Assembly: GCA_003166865.1 (NCBI GenBank)
Contig: PMUP01000062.1
Coordinates: forward strand, 1 to 64,000
Reading direction: 5' to 3'
Origin: Bryobacterales bacterium
GTDB taxonomy: Bacteria > Acidobacteriota > Terriglobia > Bryobacterales > Bryobacteraceae
DNA: 64,000 nt
Part shown: piece after piece, positions 15,680 to 23,494 of the stretch
Layout of the letters: each line of letters begins with the position of its first letter
How positions within the stretch are numbered: position 1 is the first letter of the stretch
Made by a program: the position numbers and the translations under genes
Notes under the pieces: generated by a model
What the model was told of the DNA's origin: nothing
The model's database searches: none
The model's input: only the letters and a program-made list of their open reading frames with translations

Positions 15680-18289
15680 CTAGTGCGCCTTGCGCGCTGC
15701 CGCGGCGCGCTCTTTGGCGTGAGCCACGAGTTCGTCGAATCGCGGGTCACCGTGCAGCGATTTGAGATCGGGATCTTTTTCCATCCCCAGGTCCAGGTCA
15801 GCTCGAAGTCCGTTATCGACCGCGTCTCGCAACTCCGCGAGCGCCTCGTCACGCTTCCCGTTACGGGCCGCGAAGCAAGCCAGGTTGTAAGCGGAGGACA
15901 GCGTCTCCGGATGCCGCGGCCCCAGGACACGGCGTTGAATATCCAGCGTCTGGCGTTCCAGCTTCTCCGCCTCGGCATAGTGGCCCAGGTCATTTACAAT
16001 CGTAGCCAGGTTATTCATCGACCCCACTGTATTTGGATGCTCCGGCCCGAGCACGCGGCGTTGAATATCCAGCGTTCGGCGCAACAACTCCTCAGCCTCG
16101 GCATCGCGGTGCTGGTCGGCGAGAACGTTGGCCAGGTTGCTCATCGTCAACAAGGTGTAAGGATGCTCCGGCCCCATGACACGGCGTTGAATGTCCAGGG
16201 TCTCGCGATCCAGCTTCTCCGCTTCCTGGTATTGGCCCTCGCTGTCGAGAACGAGCGCTAGATTGTTCATCAATCCCAGGGTCTCCGGCTGCTGCGGCCC
16301 CGACACACGCCGTCGAATATCCAGCGCCTCGCGATACAGCTTTTCGGCCTCGGCATTGCGGCCCTGTTTAGAGAGAGCGCCAGCCAGGTTTTCCATCGAC
16401 AACACGGTGTCCGGATGCCGCGGCCCCGAGACACGGCGTCGAATATCCAGCGTCTCGCGATCCAGCTTCTCCGCCTCCCCATAGTGGCCCTCGCTCTTGA
16501 GAACGGTAGCCAGGTTGTTCATGGACAACAGTCTGTACGGATCCTCGGGCCCGAGGACGCGGCGTTGAATATCCACCGTCTCGCGCAGCAGCTTCTCTGA
16601 CTCGGCGTAGCGGCCTTCGCCAAAGAGGTTCGTAGCAAGATGATGCATGCTGACCAGTGTCTCCGGATTTTCAGAACCGAGCACATGGCGTCGAATATCA
16701 GTAGACCGCTCCAGCAGGGGACGTGCGCTGGAATAGAGCCCCAGGCGCTCGTACACGGTTCCCATGACGTCCATCATCTGGGCCTTCAGCTCCGGGTCGC
16801 GGTTCAGACCGGTATCGATCTGCTTCGACGCTTTGTCGAGGATTTCGCGAGCCGTGATGGTGTTTCCGCGAGCAGCGCTTGGGTCCGACACTTTGAACAT
16901 GTCGGTCATGAACGTGGTGACGCGGCTGGCCCGGTCCCGCTCGCGATTCGCGCGGTCACGTTCGCTCATGGTTCGCCGCAGTTGGAACGTCTGGGCCACG
17001 CCGAACGAGATCAGCACGGCCACCAACCCGGCCGCCACCGCAACGGCAATCCGATGGCGCCGAATGTACTTACGGGTTCGATACGCGGCGCTGGCTGGGC
17101 GCGCCAACACCGGCTCATTGCGCAGATATCTTCTAATGTCGGCCGCCAGCTCTAAGGGCGTGGAATACCGCTGGGAACGCTCCTTTTCCAGAGCTTTGAG
17201 CGTGATGAGGTCAAGATCGCCGCGCAGTTGCCGGGCGAGCCTGGCGGGATCGGTGCCACGGTTCTGCGCCGTGATTTGGGATTGATCTCCCAGCGAGCGC
17301 AGCCTCGTGCTGGGGCGTGGCGCATCGTCCTCGCGCACCCGCCGCAGGATCTCCTCAAACGACAATTTCTGGAAGTCCAGCGGTCGCGCGCCTACCAGCA
17401 GTTCATACAACACTACGCCCAGCGAATACACGTCCGTGCGCGTGTCCACATCCACCCCGGTGGATTCGGCCTGCTCCGGGCTCATGTAACCCGGCGTTCC
17501 GATAATGGCGCCCACGCGTGTGAACAGGGTTTCGGCCGTCAGCCGCTCGGAGGTCGCTTTTGCCACTCCGAAATCGATGATTCTCGGCATTGGCTTCCCA
17601 TCCACCTCACCCACCAGAATGTTGGAAGGCTTCAGGTCGCGATGGATGATGGCTTTCTGATGGGCGTGCTGCACACCCTCGCAGACACGGATGAAAAGGT
17701 CCAGGCGCTCGCGTGTGGTCAGCTTGTGCTGGTCGCAGTACTGCGTGATGGGAATGCCGGTAACGTACTCCATCACGAAGTACGGACGGCCTTGCGGAGT
17801 GGAGCCGGCATCGAACACCTTGGCGATGGCCGGATGGTCCATGAGCGCCAGCGCCTGGCGCTCGGATTCAAACCGCGCCACGACTTCACGCGTGTCCATG
17901 CCGATCTTGATTAGTTTGACAGCGACTCGGCGGCGAACCGGCTGCTCCTGTTCCGCCTCATAGACGGCCCCCATCCCGCCCTCGCCGAGCAGCCGGAGAA
18001 TCCGATACGGCCCGATGGTAGTCCCGCTTTTGACCCAGTCGTCAACCCGCTCACCCAGTTCTTCGGGAACGGTCATCTCGGCGATTTCGCCCCAGACCTT
18101 CGCGATGTCAACCTGGTGGAGAGGATTCGGCAGCGTGTTGTCGGCAAACGCAAGCAGTGACTCGACGGCGGTACGCAAGGCCGGATCGCCGGCGCAAGCG
18201 GACTCGAGATAGGATGAGCGTTCGCCCGGCTCCTTGGCGAGAACGCCGTGGTAGATCGACTCAATTGCGGCTATGCGTTGAAGGTCCAT
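15680..18289 (-). CDS. Membrane Ser/Thr protein kinase with TPR repeats
   Basis: 869 residues from ATG 18289. I prefer this start because MDLQRIAAIESIYHGVLAKE matches the usual opening of this kinase family; the frame is open up to 18367, inside the sigma gene. Kinase domain about 94-390: LGEGGMGAVY loop, Lys125 in VAVKLIK, HRDLKPSN with Asp218, DFG at 239-241. A transmembrane segment at about 413-434 is followed by seven or more TPR repeats of 42 residues (kinesin light chain type, each with a DIQRRVLGPEHP-like piece). At DNA level the repeats recur every 126 bp. The ECF sigma gene lies 22 nt upstream, which suggests paired signalling. Confidence 0.92.
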   Translation of the reverse strand: MDLQRIAAIESIYHGVLAKEPGERSSYLESACAGDPALRTAVESLLAFADNTLPNPLHQVDIAKVWGEIAEMTVPEELGERVDDWVKSGTTIGPYRILRLLGEGGMGAVYEAEQEQPVRRRVAVKLIKIGMDTREVVARFESERQALALMDHPAIAKVFDAGSTPQGRPYFVMEYVTGIPITQYCDQHKLTTRERLDLFIRVCEGVQHAHQKAIIHRDLKPSNILVGEVDGKPMPRIIDFGVAKATSERLTAETLFTRVGAIIGTPGYMSPEQAESTGVDVDTRTDVYSLGVVLYELLVGARPLDFQKLSFEEILRRVREDDAPRPSTRLRSLGDQSQITAQNRGTDPARLARQLRGDLDLITLKALEKERSQRYSTPLELAADIRRYLRNEPVLARPASAAYRTRKYIRRHRIAVAVAAGLVAVLISFGVAQTFQLRRTMSERDRANRERDRASRVTTFMTDMFKVSDPSAARGNTITAREILDKASKQIDTGLNRDPELKAQMMDVMGTVYERLGLYSSARPLLERSTDIRRHVLGSENPETLVSMHHLATNLFGEGRYAESEKLLRETVDIQRRVLGPEDPYRLLSMNNLATVLKSEGHYGEAEKLDRETLDIRRRVSGPRHPDTVLSMENLAGALSKQGRNAEAEKLYREALDIRRRVSGPQQPETLGLMNNLALVLDSEGQYQEAEKLDRETLDIQRRVMGPEHPYTLLTMSNLANVLADQHRDAEAEELLRRTLDIQRRVLGPEHPNTVGSMNNLATIVNDLGHYAEAEKLERQTLDIQRRVLGPRHPETLSSAYNLACFAARNGKRDEALAELRDAVDNGLRADLDLGMEKDPDLKSLHGDPRFDELVAHAKERAAAARKAH

Positions 18290-18311
18290 GCTGTTCGTCG
18301 CGGCTGTGTGC

Positions 18312-18890
18312 TCAACTTCCAGCTCCCCTGCTTTGCGCCAGGTCGCGAAGCAGCCATGCTTTGGCAAATCGCCAGTCGCGCCTCACGGTCACCTCGGAAA
18401 CGTTGAGCACTTTGGCTGACTCCTCCAGGTCCAAGCCGCCGAAGAAACGCAGTTCTACTACTTGGGCTTTTCTTGGCTCGATCACCGCCAGGCGCTCCAG
18501 CGCATCGTCGAGCGCTATGAGGTCCGCTTCTTGTTGCGGGGCTGCCGCCAGATGGTCGTCTAAAGATACGTGAATCGCCTGGCCCCCGCGTTTTGCGCTA
18601 TGCTGCTCGCGAGCGTGATCCACCAGAATTTGCCGCATCAGGTGGGCCGCAATACCGAAGAAGTGTGCCCGGCTCTGCCAAGCCGGCAGAGTGCTGCCCA
18701 CCATCCGGATGTAGGCTTCGTGCACCAAAGCAGTCGGTTGCAGCGTGTTTCCCGGTTCCTCACGGCGCATGTAAATGCCGGCCAGCCGCCGCAGCTCCGA
18801 GTAGACCAGGGGCGTCAACTGATCAAGTGCCTGGCGGCTGCCATTGGCCCACGCGCGCAATAAGAGCGTCACGTCCTCGGACGGCGGCAT
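18312..18890 (-). CDS. ECF sigma factor, TIGR02999 type
   Basis: 192 residues from ATG 18890 (MPPSEDVTLLLRAW); a longer open frame upstream is not family-like. Region 2 contains LTPLVYSELRRLAGIYMRRE and LQPTALVHEAYIRM. AHFFGIAAHLMRQILVDHAREQ follows, then region 4 with VELRFFGGLDLEESAKVLNVSEVTVRRDWRFAKAWL. These match the TIGR02999 sigma factors typical of Acidobacteriota and Planctomycetes. No anti-sigma gene is adjacent; in this group such sigma factors are usually followed by a Ser/Thr kinase, exactly as here. The pair may be controlled by phosphorylation; that part is inference. Confidence 0.92.
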   Translation of the reverse strand: MPPSEDVTLLLRAWANGSRQALDQLTPLVYSELRRLAGIYMRREEPGNTLQPTALVHEAYIRMVGSTLPAWQSRAHFFGIAAHLMRQILVDHAREQHSAKRGGQAIHVSLDDHLAAAPQQEADLIALDDALERLAVIEPRKAQVVELRFFGGLDLEESAKVLNVSEVTVRRDWRFAKAWLLRDLAQSRGAGS

Positions 18891-19029
18891 ACCAGAGAAT
18901 ATATCATCACCCGCCTTACATAAAAAAAGATCGCCACCCCGTGATCGGTTTCGCGCCTGGCTTCCGCATGTGTGTGTGAGAGGCGGCAAGGACGTACCGA
19001 ATGCGCCTCTCAGAAAAAAGGAGGATTTT

Positions 19030-20145
19030 ATGAAAAACGTTCCAGTAACAATCGGTTTCGTGGCTGCGTTGCTCCTCGCGAGCGGCGCCCAGGCAGAGGA
19101 CATAACCATCGATTGGCAACAAACCGGCCTGAAATACGGCACCGGCTATCTGCCGAAAGTAGCTTCCGACGGGCTGACGAGCCTGGTAAGCATTGCCCAG
19201 ACCGGCACTGGCTTTAGCTCGCTGGAGGATATGACCGGAACCTATCCGACTGAGTTGTCAATGTCCTGGACTGCGTACCACTACCTCTACAGTCCGCCCC
19301 AGTCCACCCCGCAGGTTGGACACGCGCCATCGATAGCTTTGGTGCAGGCCGTTAATGCAGGTGTGGACAACCTGATCGAGGTCCATCAAGGGGGTCAAGA
19401 CAATGGAGGCGCACTGTGGTATCAGCTCGCCTCCGCCAGCGATCCGCTTCCCAACAAGATCAATTGGTCGGCTGCGAATCCGTACGACGAAGGTTACAAC
19501 CCCACCGTGGCCGCGGACCTCAATGGCCCGAGTCCACTCGTCAGCACCATCGTCGAAGTGCATCAGGCGGGAGTGGATATATCGGCTCTTTATTATCACG
19601 TCGGCGTTCTCACGCTGGGGACCTCGCCATCCATCGTGTGGGGGCCGTCTACTGAAATCAATTCCGGCTTGAACCAAGGCTACGCGCCAACCGTCTCCAT
19701 CGCCAACAATCTTGCCATCCTGGTGGCGCAGGGAACCTCCGGAGCATTGTGGTATTCGATCGGAGTGGTGGACACCTCCACTTCCACAATCGAATGGAGC
19801 AAACCCGATGTGTACACCAGTGGATACAATCCGAGCATATCGGTGTTTGGCGATGGCGTTGATGAATTCTTTGGCTCTGGCTCCGGGCGAGTGGTTGTTG
19901 AAGCGCACCAGGGGGACAAAGGTACCGGACCGCTGTTGTACCGAACAGGGATTTTGGGCGGCGCGGCGCCAACGTCAATCAAATGGACCCCAAGCTCCAA
20001 CGTGTCCTACAGCAACGGGTGCTATCCATCCGTCGCGCTGTCCTTTACTGAAGTCGATTACAACCTGGCAGTGAACGAAACCCATTCAAGCGCGTGCTCA
20101 GAGGCAGCAACTCTGTATGCTTCGCTGGGTGATTTGGTGGAGTAG
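19030..20145 (+). CDS. Secreted repeat protein, possibly beta-propeller
   Basis: 371 residues from ATG 19030, preceded by AAGGAGG at ideal spacing; signal peptide ends ASGAQAED. The mature protein is built from about five copies of a 55-70 residue unit: I.W, then Y..GY.P.VA, then VEVHQ (or VAQG, VEAHQ, VNETH), then a .LWY..G strand. Examples are IEVHQGGQDNGGALWYQL, VEVHQAGVDISALYYHVG and VEAHQGDKGTGPLLYRTG. This spacing suggests a propeller or lectin-like fold of five blades. Ligand unknown. It is divergent from the ECF sigma gene (139-bp gap), so both could share a control region. Confidence 0.8.
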   Translation: MKNVPVTIGFVAALLLASGAQAEDITIDWQQTGLKYGTGYLPKVASDGLTSLVSIAQTGTGFSSLEDMTGTYPTELSMSWTAYHYLYSPPQSTPQVGHAPSIALVQAVNAGVDNLIEVHQGGQDNGGALWYQLASASDPLPNKINWSAANPYDEGYNPTVAADLNGPSPLVSTIVEVHQAGVDISALYYHVGVLTLGTSPSIVWGPSTEINSGLNQGYAPTVSIANNLAILVAQGTSGALWYSIGVVDTSTSTIEWSKPDVYTSGYNPSISVFGDGVDEFFGSGSGRVVVEAHQGDKGTGPLLYRTGILGGAAPTSIKWTPSSNVSYSNGCYPSVALSFTEVDYNLAVNETHSSACSEAATLYASLGDLVE

Positions 20146-20192
20146 TAACTGCCGCTTGACAAGTAGTTCCCTTCAATTCCGAAGGATTAATC

Positions 20193-20224
20193 ACTGGACG
20201 CCGCTCTCCTAGCAGGCGTCCAGT
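20193..20224. terminator. Bidirectional hairpin between convergent genes
   Basis: ACTGGACGCC (20193-20202) pairs perfectly with GGCGTCCAGT (20215-20224), a 10-bp GC-rich stem with a 12-nt loop. On the plus strand it is followed by TGTTTAG, a short T-rich tail. The stem includes the last codons and stop of the minus-strand dehydrogenase gene. It probably ends transcription from the plus-strand secreted protein gene and possibly from both sides. Confidence 0.55.
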
Positions 20225-21207
20225 TGTTTAGATATCCGCTCCAACTGCGTGACCAGGACGTCGGCGATCTCGATCGCATTCTCGGAGAGACGCCTCTGCC
20301 GCTCCCGGCGCGAACGGTCGAACGGCATGCGGACAGCCGATCCGCCCGCAACCGGCCGTGCAGACCGCACCGCTTTGGCGAAAGCCGACACGTTCTGGCG
20401 AAATATCTCGGCTGGGCCCATCAGGTCCGGCCGCATCGCCACAATGAGGTAGCCGAAGCCGGCGAGTTCAGGCGGAATCGGTGGCGAGCCCGCCAGGATG
20501 CCGAGAAGCTGCACCACGATGCCGAGGCCCGATCCCTTGTGTCCACCCCAGCTTGCGAACGCGCCCGCGAGCGCGGCCGTGGGATCGCGGGTCGGCAGGC
20601 CGTCACGATCGAAAGCGGCGTTCTCAGGCAGGTCGTTGCCAAGGCGATGCGCGAGTGTCACCTCTGCGTGGATGATCGCCGATGTGCCGGCGTCAAAAAT
20701 GATGGGCTCGTCCGCGCTCGGAAAGCCGAAGCAGATCGGGTTGGTCCCGAGCCGGCCCTCATTCGCTCCGTGCGGCGCCACCCAGGGCGAAGCGATCGAT
20801 GCGATCATGCTCACCAATCCGTGAGCGGCCGCCATCTCCGCATAATAAGACAGCATGCCTGTGTACCAGGTGTCGCTGGCTCCAACCACCGCGATCCCGG
20901 CCGCCTCCGCCTTCTCGATTGCAACGGTCGTGGCACGGTGCGCGACAACATATCCGATGTGGTCGCCGCCATCGATCCGGGCAGAGACGGGTGTCTGATG
21001 AAGTATGGTGATCGGACGGCGACAGTCAGCATGGCGTTCCATCCGCTCGGCGATACTGATAGCTCGCGCCAGTCCACCGTAACTGAGCCCGCGCAGCTCG
21101 CAATCGATCAGGTGGTCCGCGATTAATTCAGCGTCGGTAGCATCGTGGCCAAGCGTCGCCATGACGCGCGCGGCCAGGCGATGTGCCTCTTCGATCGTCA
21201 GTCGCAT
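20209..21207 (-). CDS. Ldh family (malate/lactate/ureidoglycolate) dehydrogenase
   Basis: 332 residues. The sequence follows the Ldh_2 fold (NAD(P)-dependent 2-hydroxyacid oxidoreductases such as malate/L-lactate and ureidoglycolate dehydrogenases). Markers: DAELIADHLIDCELRGLSYGGLAR with an HG-like region near the N terminus, AAGIAVVGASDTWYTGMLSYYAE, GTNPICFGFPSADEPIIFD and GHKGSGLGIVVQLLGILAG. The specific substrate cannot be read from sequence. It ends in the hairpin at 20193-20224. The start lies about 33 bp from the 3' end of tRNA-Val, which is transcribed in the same direction. Confidence 0.85.
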   Translation of the reverse strand: MRLTIEEAHRLAARVMATLGHDATDAELIADHLIDCELRGLSYGGLARAISIAERMERHADCRRPITILHQTPVSARIDGGDHIGYVVAHRATTVAIEKAEAAGIAVVGASDTWYTGMLSYYAEMAAAHGLVSMIASIASPWVAPHGANEGRLGTNPICFGFPSADEPIIFDAGTSAIIHAEVTLAHRLGNDLPENAAFDRDGLPTRDPTAALAGAFASWGGHKGSGLGIVVQLLGILAGSPPIPPELAGFGYLIVAMRPDLMGPAEIFRQNVSAFAKAVRSARPVAGGSAVRMPFDRSRRERQRRLSENAIEIADVLVTQLERISKQLDAC

Positions 21208-21239
21208 AGCCGGTGTTTGAGCCAGGCCAATCGGCTGAG

Positions 21240-21316
21240 TGGTGGGCGGTCGCGGGCTCGAACCGCGGACCTCCTGCTTGTAAGGCAGGCGCTCTAACCA
21301 GCTGAGCTAACCGCCC
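21240..21316 (-). tRNA. tRNA-Val (anticodon UAC)
   Basis: Reading the minus strand gives a full cloverleaf: acceptor GGGCGGT pairs with ACCGCCC, D arm AGCTCAGCTGGTTAGAGC, anticodon stem CCTGC/GCAGG with loop CTTACAA (anticodon TAC, bases 21280-21282), variable loop, and T arm with GGTTCGAGCC. The CCA end is encoded (21240-21242). Length is 77 nt with CCA. It decodes GUA and probably other valine codons. Direct repeats of a TATCAAAAC motif start about 27 bp from its 5' end. Confidence 0.95.
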
Positions 21317-21343
21317 ATCTGCTGCTCCTCTTGATTCTAACCT

Positions 21344-21382
21344 TATCAAAACCTCCCTAAGTTGCCGTGGCTGTATCAAAAC
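21344..21382. repeat. TATCAAAAC repeats, left copies
   Basis: TATCAAAACCTC (21344-21355) and GTATCAAAAC (21373-21382) lie between tRNA-Val and the SDR gene. The same words recur at 24551-24574, on the other side of the SDR/HbpS/SDR/LysR cassette. They may be recombination or integration traces; no integrase gene is in the window. Confidence 0.5.
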
Positions 21383-21383
21383 A

Positions 21384-22130
21384 TCACCTGGCTGTCTTGC
21401 CGCCGTCGACGGGGTACGACGCACCCGTGACGAACGACGCCTTGTCCGACGCAAGAAACAGGATGGTCTGGGCGATCTCTTCGGGTCGTCCTACTCGATT
21501 GAGCGGCACGGTCGCCGCCAGCCCCGCCTTTCTTTCGGCAGTACCGGTGAAGCGATTCAGCATCCCAGTCTCGATTGGACCTGGGGCGACCATGTTAACG
21601 CGCACCCCCGATGCCGCGGCTTCGAGCGCAGCCGACTTGGTCAGGCCTTCAACTGCGTGCTTGCTCGCCGAGTAAACGGAGGCACCAGCAGCGCCGGTAC
21701 GGCCGTAGGTAGACGACACATTGACGATGCTGCCGCTTCCCTGGTTGAGCATCACGCGCATCTCATGCTTCATGCTGAGCAGCGTACCTAGGACGTTTGT
21801 GTCGAACGTCGCGGCGTAGGTTTCTGCAGTCTGCTCCGTCACCGGGCCAGGCTTGCCCTCAGTTCCAGCGCAATTGACAGCAACATCCAGACGGCCAAAA
21901 CGCGCGACGGTCCTATCCACCAAATCACGCACATCTTCTTCGTTGCGGACGTCACCACGGATAAAACTGGCCTCTGCTCCGAGCGCTTGCAGCTCCGCAG
22001 CCAACTCTTGTCCTTCTTTATCTCGACGACCGGACACCACAACATGAGCGCCTTCATTGGCAAACGCGAGGGCCGTTGCCCGCCCGATGCCTGTGAGTCC
22101 TCCTGTGATCAAAACAACCCGGTTATTCAT
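21384..22130 (-). CDS. SDR family oxidoreductase
   Basis: 248 residues from ATG 22130, which overlaps the stop of the upstream gene (ATGA) and has GGAGA 7 nt before it; the longer open frame upstream is not SDR-like. Classical short-chain dehydrogenase features: TGGLTGIGRATALAF (NAD(P)-binding TGxxxGIG), NCAGTEG in place of NNAG, and YSASKHAVEG containing the catalytic Tyr-x-x-x-Lys, with Ser in VNVSSTYGR. The C terminus has the family block ILFLASDKASFVTGASYPVDGG. It reduces or oxidises an unknown alcohol/ketone. It belongs to a three-gene minus-strand operon (SDR, HbpS-like, SDR). Confidence 0.9.
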   Translation of the reverse strand: MNNRVVLITGGLTGIGRATALAFANEGAHVVVSGRRDKEGQELAAELQALGAEASFIRGDVRNEEDVRDLVDRTVARFGRLDVAVNCAGTEGKPGPVTEQTAETYAATFDTNVLGTLLSMKHEMRVMLNQGSGSIVNVSSTYGRTGAAGASVYSASKHAVEGLTKSAALEAAASGVRVNMVAPGPIETGMLNRFTGTAERKAGLAATVPLNRVGRPEEIAQTILFLASDKASFVTGASYPVDGGKTAR

Positions 22131-22558
22131 TGAGTTTCTCCGGGTATGAGCGCCAGGGCTGCTCTCACGCAATCGACGTCGTTCTGCACTGTAGGTGCCC
22201 CGCTCACTCCGATTGCCCCGACAAGTTCGCCGTTCACCTTGATGGGAAACCCTCCACCCCACGCCGCTATGCGCGCAATCGTGGGGATGCCAGCCAATAG
22301 CGACGGGTCGCCCTGGATAAAGTTGAAAAAGTCCTGCGTGGAGACGCCTAACAGAGCTGTATACGCCTTGTTCTGCGCCATCTCAATGGTGGGAATTGGG
22401 GCCCCATCCATCCGGCTAAAGGCCTTGAGATTGCCTCCGTCATCGAGAATCGCTACGTTTTCGGCAACTCCAAGTTCTCTGGCCTTCGCCACCGCTGCAT
22501 TCACCATTTTCTGAGCTAGCTCAGAAGAGATACCGTATTTCTTGACCACGTTAGCCAT
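22127..22558 (-). CDS. GlcG/HbpS family protein
   Basis: 143 residues from ATG 22558 (MANVVKKYGISSELAQKM), chosen because AAGGAAGG sits just upstream; the frame is open to 22600. The sequence matches the GlcG/HbpS (DUF336) fold: AVAKARELGVAENVAILDDGGNLKAFSRMDGAP, QNKAYTALLG, and GGGFPIKVNGELVGAIGVSGAP. HbpS of Streptomyces binds haem and senses redox stress; GlcG-like members elsewhere have unknown roles. Lying between two SDR genes, it is probably an accessory to the same pathway. The stop overlaps the next SDR start. Confidence 0.85.
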   Translation of the reverse strand: MANVVKKYGISSELAQKMVNAAVAKARELGVAENVAILDDGGNLKAFSRMDGAPIPTIEMAQNKAYTALLGVSTQDFFNFIQGDPSLLAGIPTIARIAAWGGGFPIKVNGELVGAIGVSGAPTVQNDVDCVRAALALIPGETQ

Positions 22559-22615
22559 TGGACACCTTCCTTCACTTGATTTGTGTTTCGTGTTGACCAT
22601 CGGCGCACTCGGCGG

Positions 22616-23356
22616 TTACGCGTTCATTCCGCCATCGACGGTAAGATTCGCCCCAGTAATATAGGAGGACTCCGGACCGGCAACGAACGCGACCATCGCA
22701 GCGATCTCTTCAACATGCCCATAGCGGTCGAGCGCTGTGGCGGCCTTCTGAGGCACGGCCCAATCACCCGAGGCGGGATTCAAGTCCGTGTCGATCGGAC
22801 CAGGCTGGACGTTATTTACCGTGATACCCCGGCTCCCTACCTCTCTGGACAGCGCCTGAGTGAACATCTTGACGGCTCCCTTCGTGGCCGCGTAGGGCAC
22901 AAGCCCGGGCGCAACGGCACGCTCGCCCACTGCCGAACCAATCATGATGACGCGACCACCATCATTCATGTGCTTCAGCGCCGCCTGTGTCGTCACGAAT
23001 ACGCCGCGGATGTTGATGTCGATCACACGCTCCATCTCTTCCAACGTCGTCTCCTCGAACGGTTTCGGAATGGCCGTGCCGGCATTGTTCACAAGCACAT
23101 CCAGACGGCCGAAGGTTGCGACTGTCTTTTCCACCGCGCTTTTGACAGCTTCGACATCGGCAGCGTCCGCTTGGATCGCTACAGCCTTTCCGCCATTGCT
23201 CTCAATGGCTTTGACAACGGCGGAGGCTGCGCTGGCGTCCTTCGCGTACGTGATGGCCACACTCGCGCCATCCGAGGCCAGTCGTTTCGCGATGGCTGCG
23301 CCAATGCCCCGCGAGCCGCCGGTGACGAGTGCCACTTTTTTGTTTAAGTTAGTCAT
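22616..23356 (-). CDS. SDR family oxidoreductase (FabG-like)
   Basis: 246 residues from ATG 23356, with GGGAG before it; the open frame continues upstream to 23644 but over the operator region. Features: VTGGSRGIGAAIAKRL nucleotide loop, NNAGTAI, the active-site Ser in MIGSAVGE, and YAATKGAVKMF with Tyr-x-x-x-Lys. The C terminus ITGANLTVDGGMNA is typical. It is the first gene of a divergent operon controlled by the LysR-type gene at 23495. The 57-bp gap to the HbpS-like gene downstream allows one transcript. Substrate unknown. Confidence 0.9.
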   Translation of the reverse strand: MTNLNKKVALVTGGSRGIGAAIAKRLASDGASVAITYAKDASAASAVVKAIESNGGKAVAIQADAADVEAVKSAVEKTVATFGRLDVLVNNAGTAIPKPFEETTLEEMERVIDINIRGVFVTTQAALKHMNDGGRVIMIGSAVGERAVAPGLVPYAATKGAVKMFTQALSREVGSRGITVNNVQPGPIDTDLNPASGDWAVPQKAATALDRYGHVEEIAAMVAFVAGPESSYITGANLTVDGGMNA

Positions 23357-23422
23357 GTCATCTCCCTGGTATCTTGATGTGCCCTCATTGCCAGGAGATT
23401 TGGCACTCTGTGGAATACCAAC

Positions 23423-23439
23423 CATTCCCAAGAGGAATG
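23423..23439. promoter_or_regulatory. Palindromic operator 1, LysR type
   Basis: CATTCC-CAAGA-GGAATG is a perfect 6-bp inverted repeat with a 5-nt centre and contains the T-N11-A signature (T 23425, A 23437) of LysR-type binding sites. It is in the divergent gap between the SDR operon and the LysR gene. A nearly identical copy lies 45 bp away. Confidence 0.6.
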
Positions 23440-23467
23440 CGAGAATCGTTATCCCTTGCATAGCATC

Positions 23468-23484
23468 CATTCCATAGAGGAATA
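23468..23484. promoter_or_regulatory. Palindromic operator 2, LysR type, next to the RBS
   Basis: CATTCC-ATAGA-GGAATA repeats operator 1 with one mismatch in the outer base; T-N11-A is kept (T 23470, A 23482). Its last base touches AGGAGG (23484-23489), the ribosome site of the LysR gene, so protein bound here should repress the regulator's own expression. Confidence 0.6.
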
Positions 23485-23494
23485 GGAGGCCCGT

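Noticed and set aside
15905-16700. CRISPR-like regular repeat
   Set aside because: The 126-bp period is due to tandem TPR codons within the kinase gene; the reading frame is open through it.
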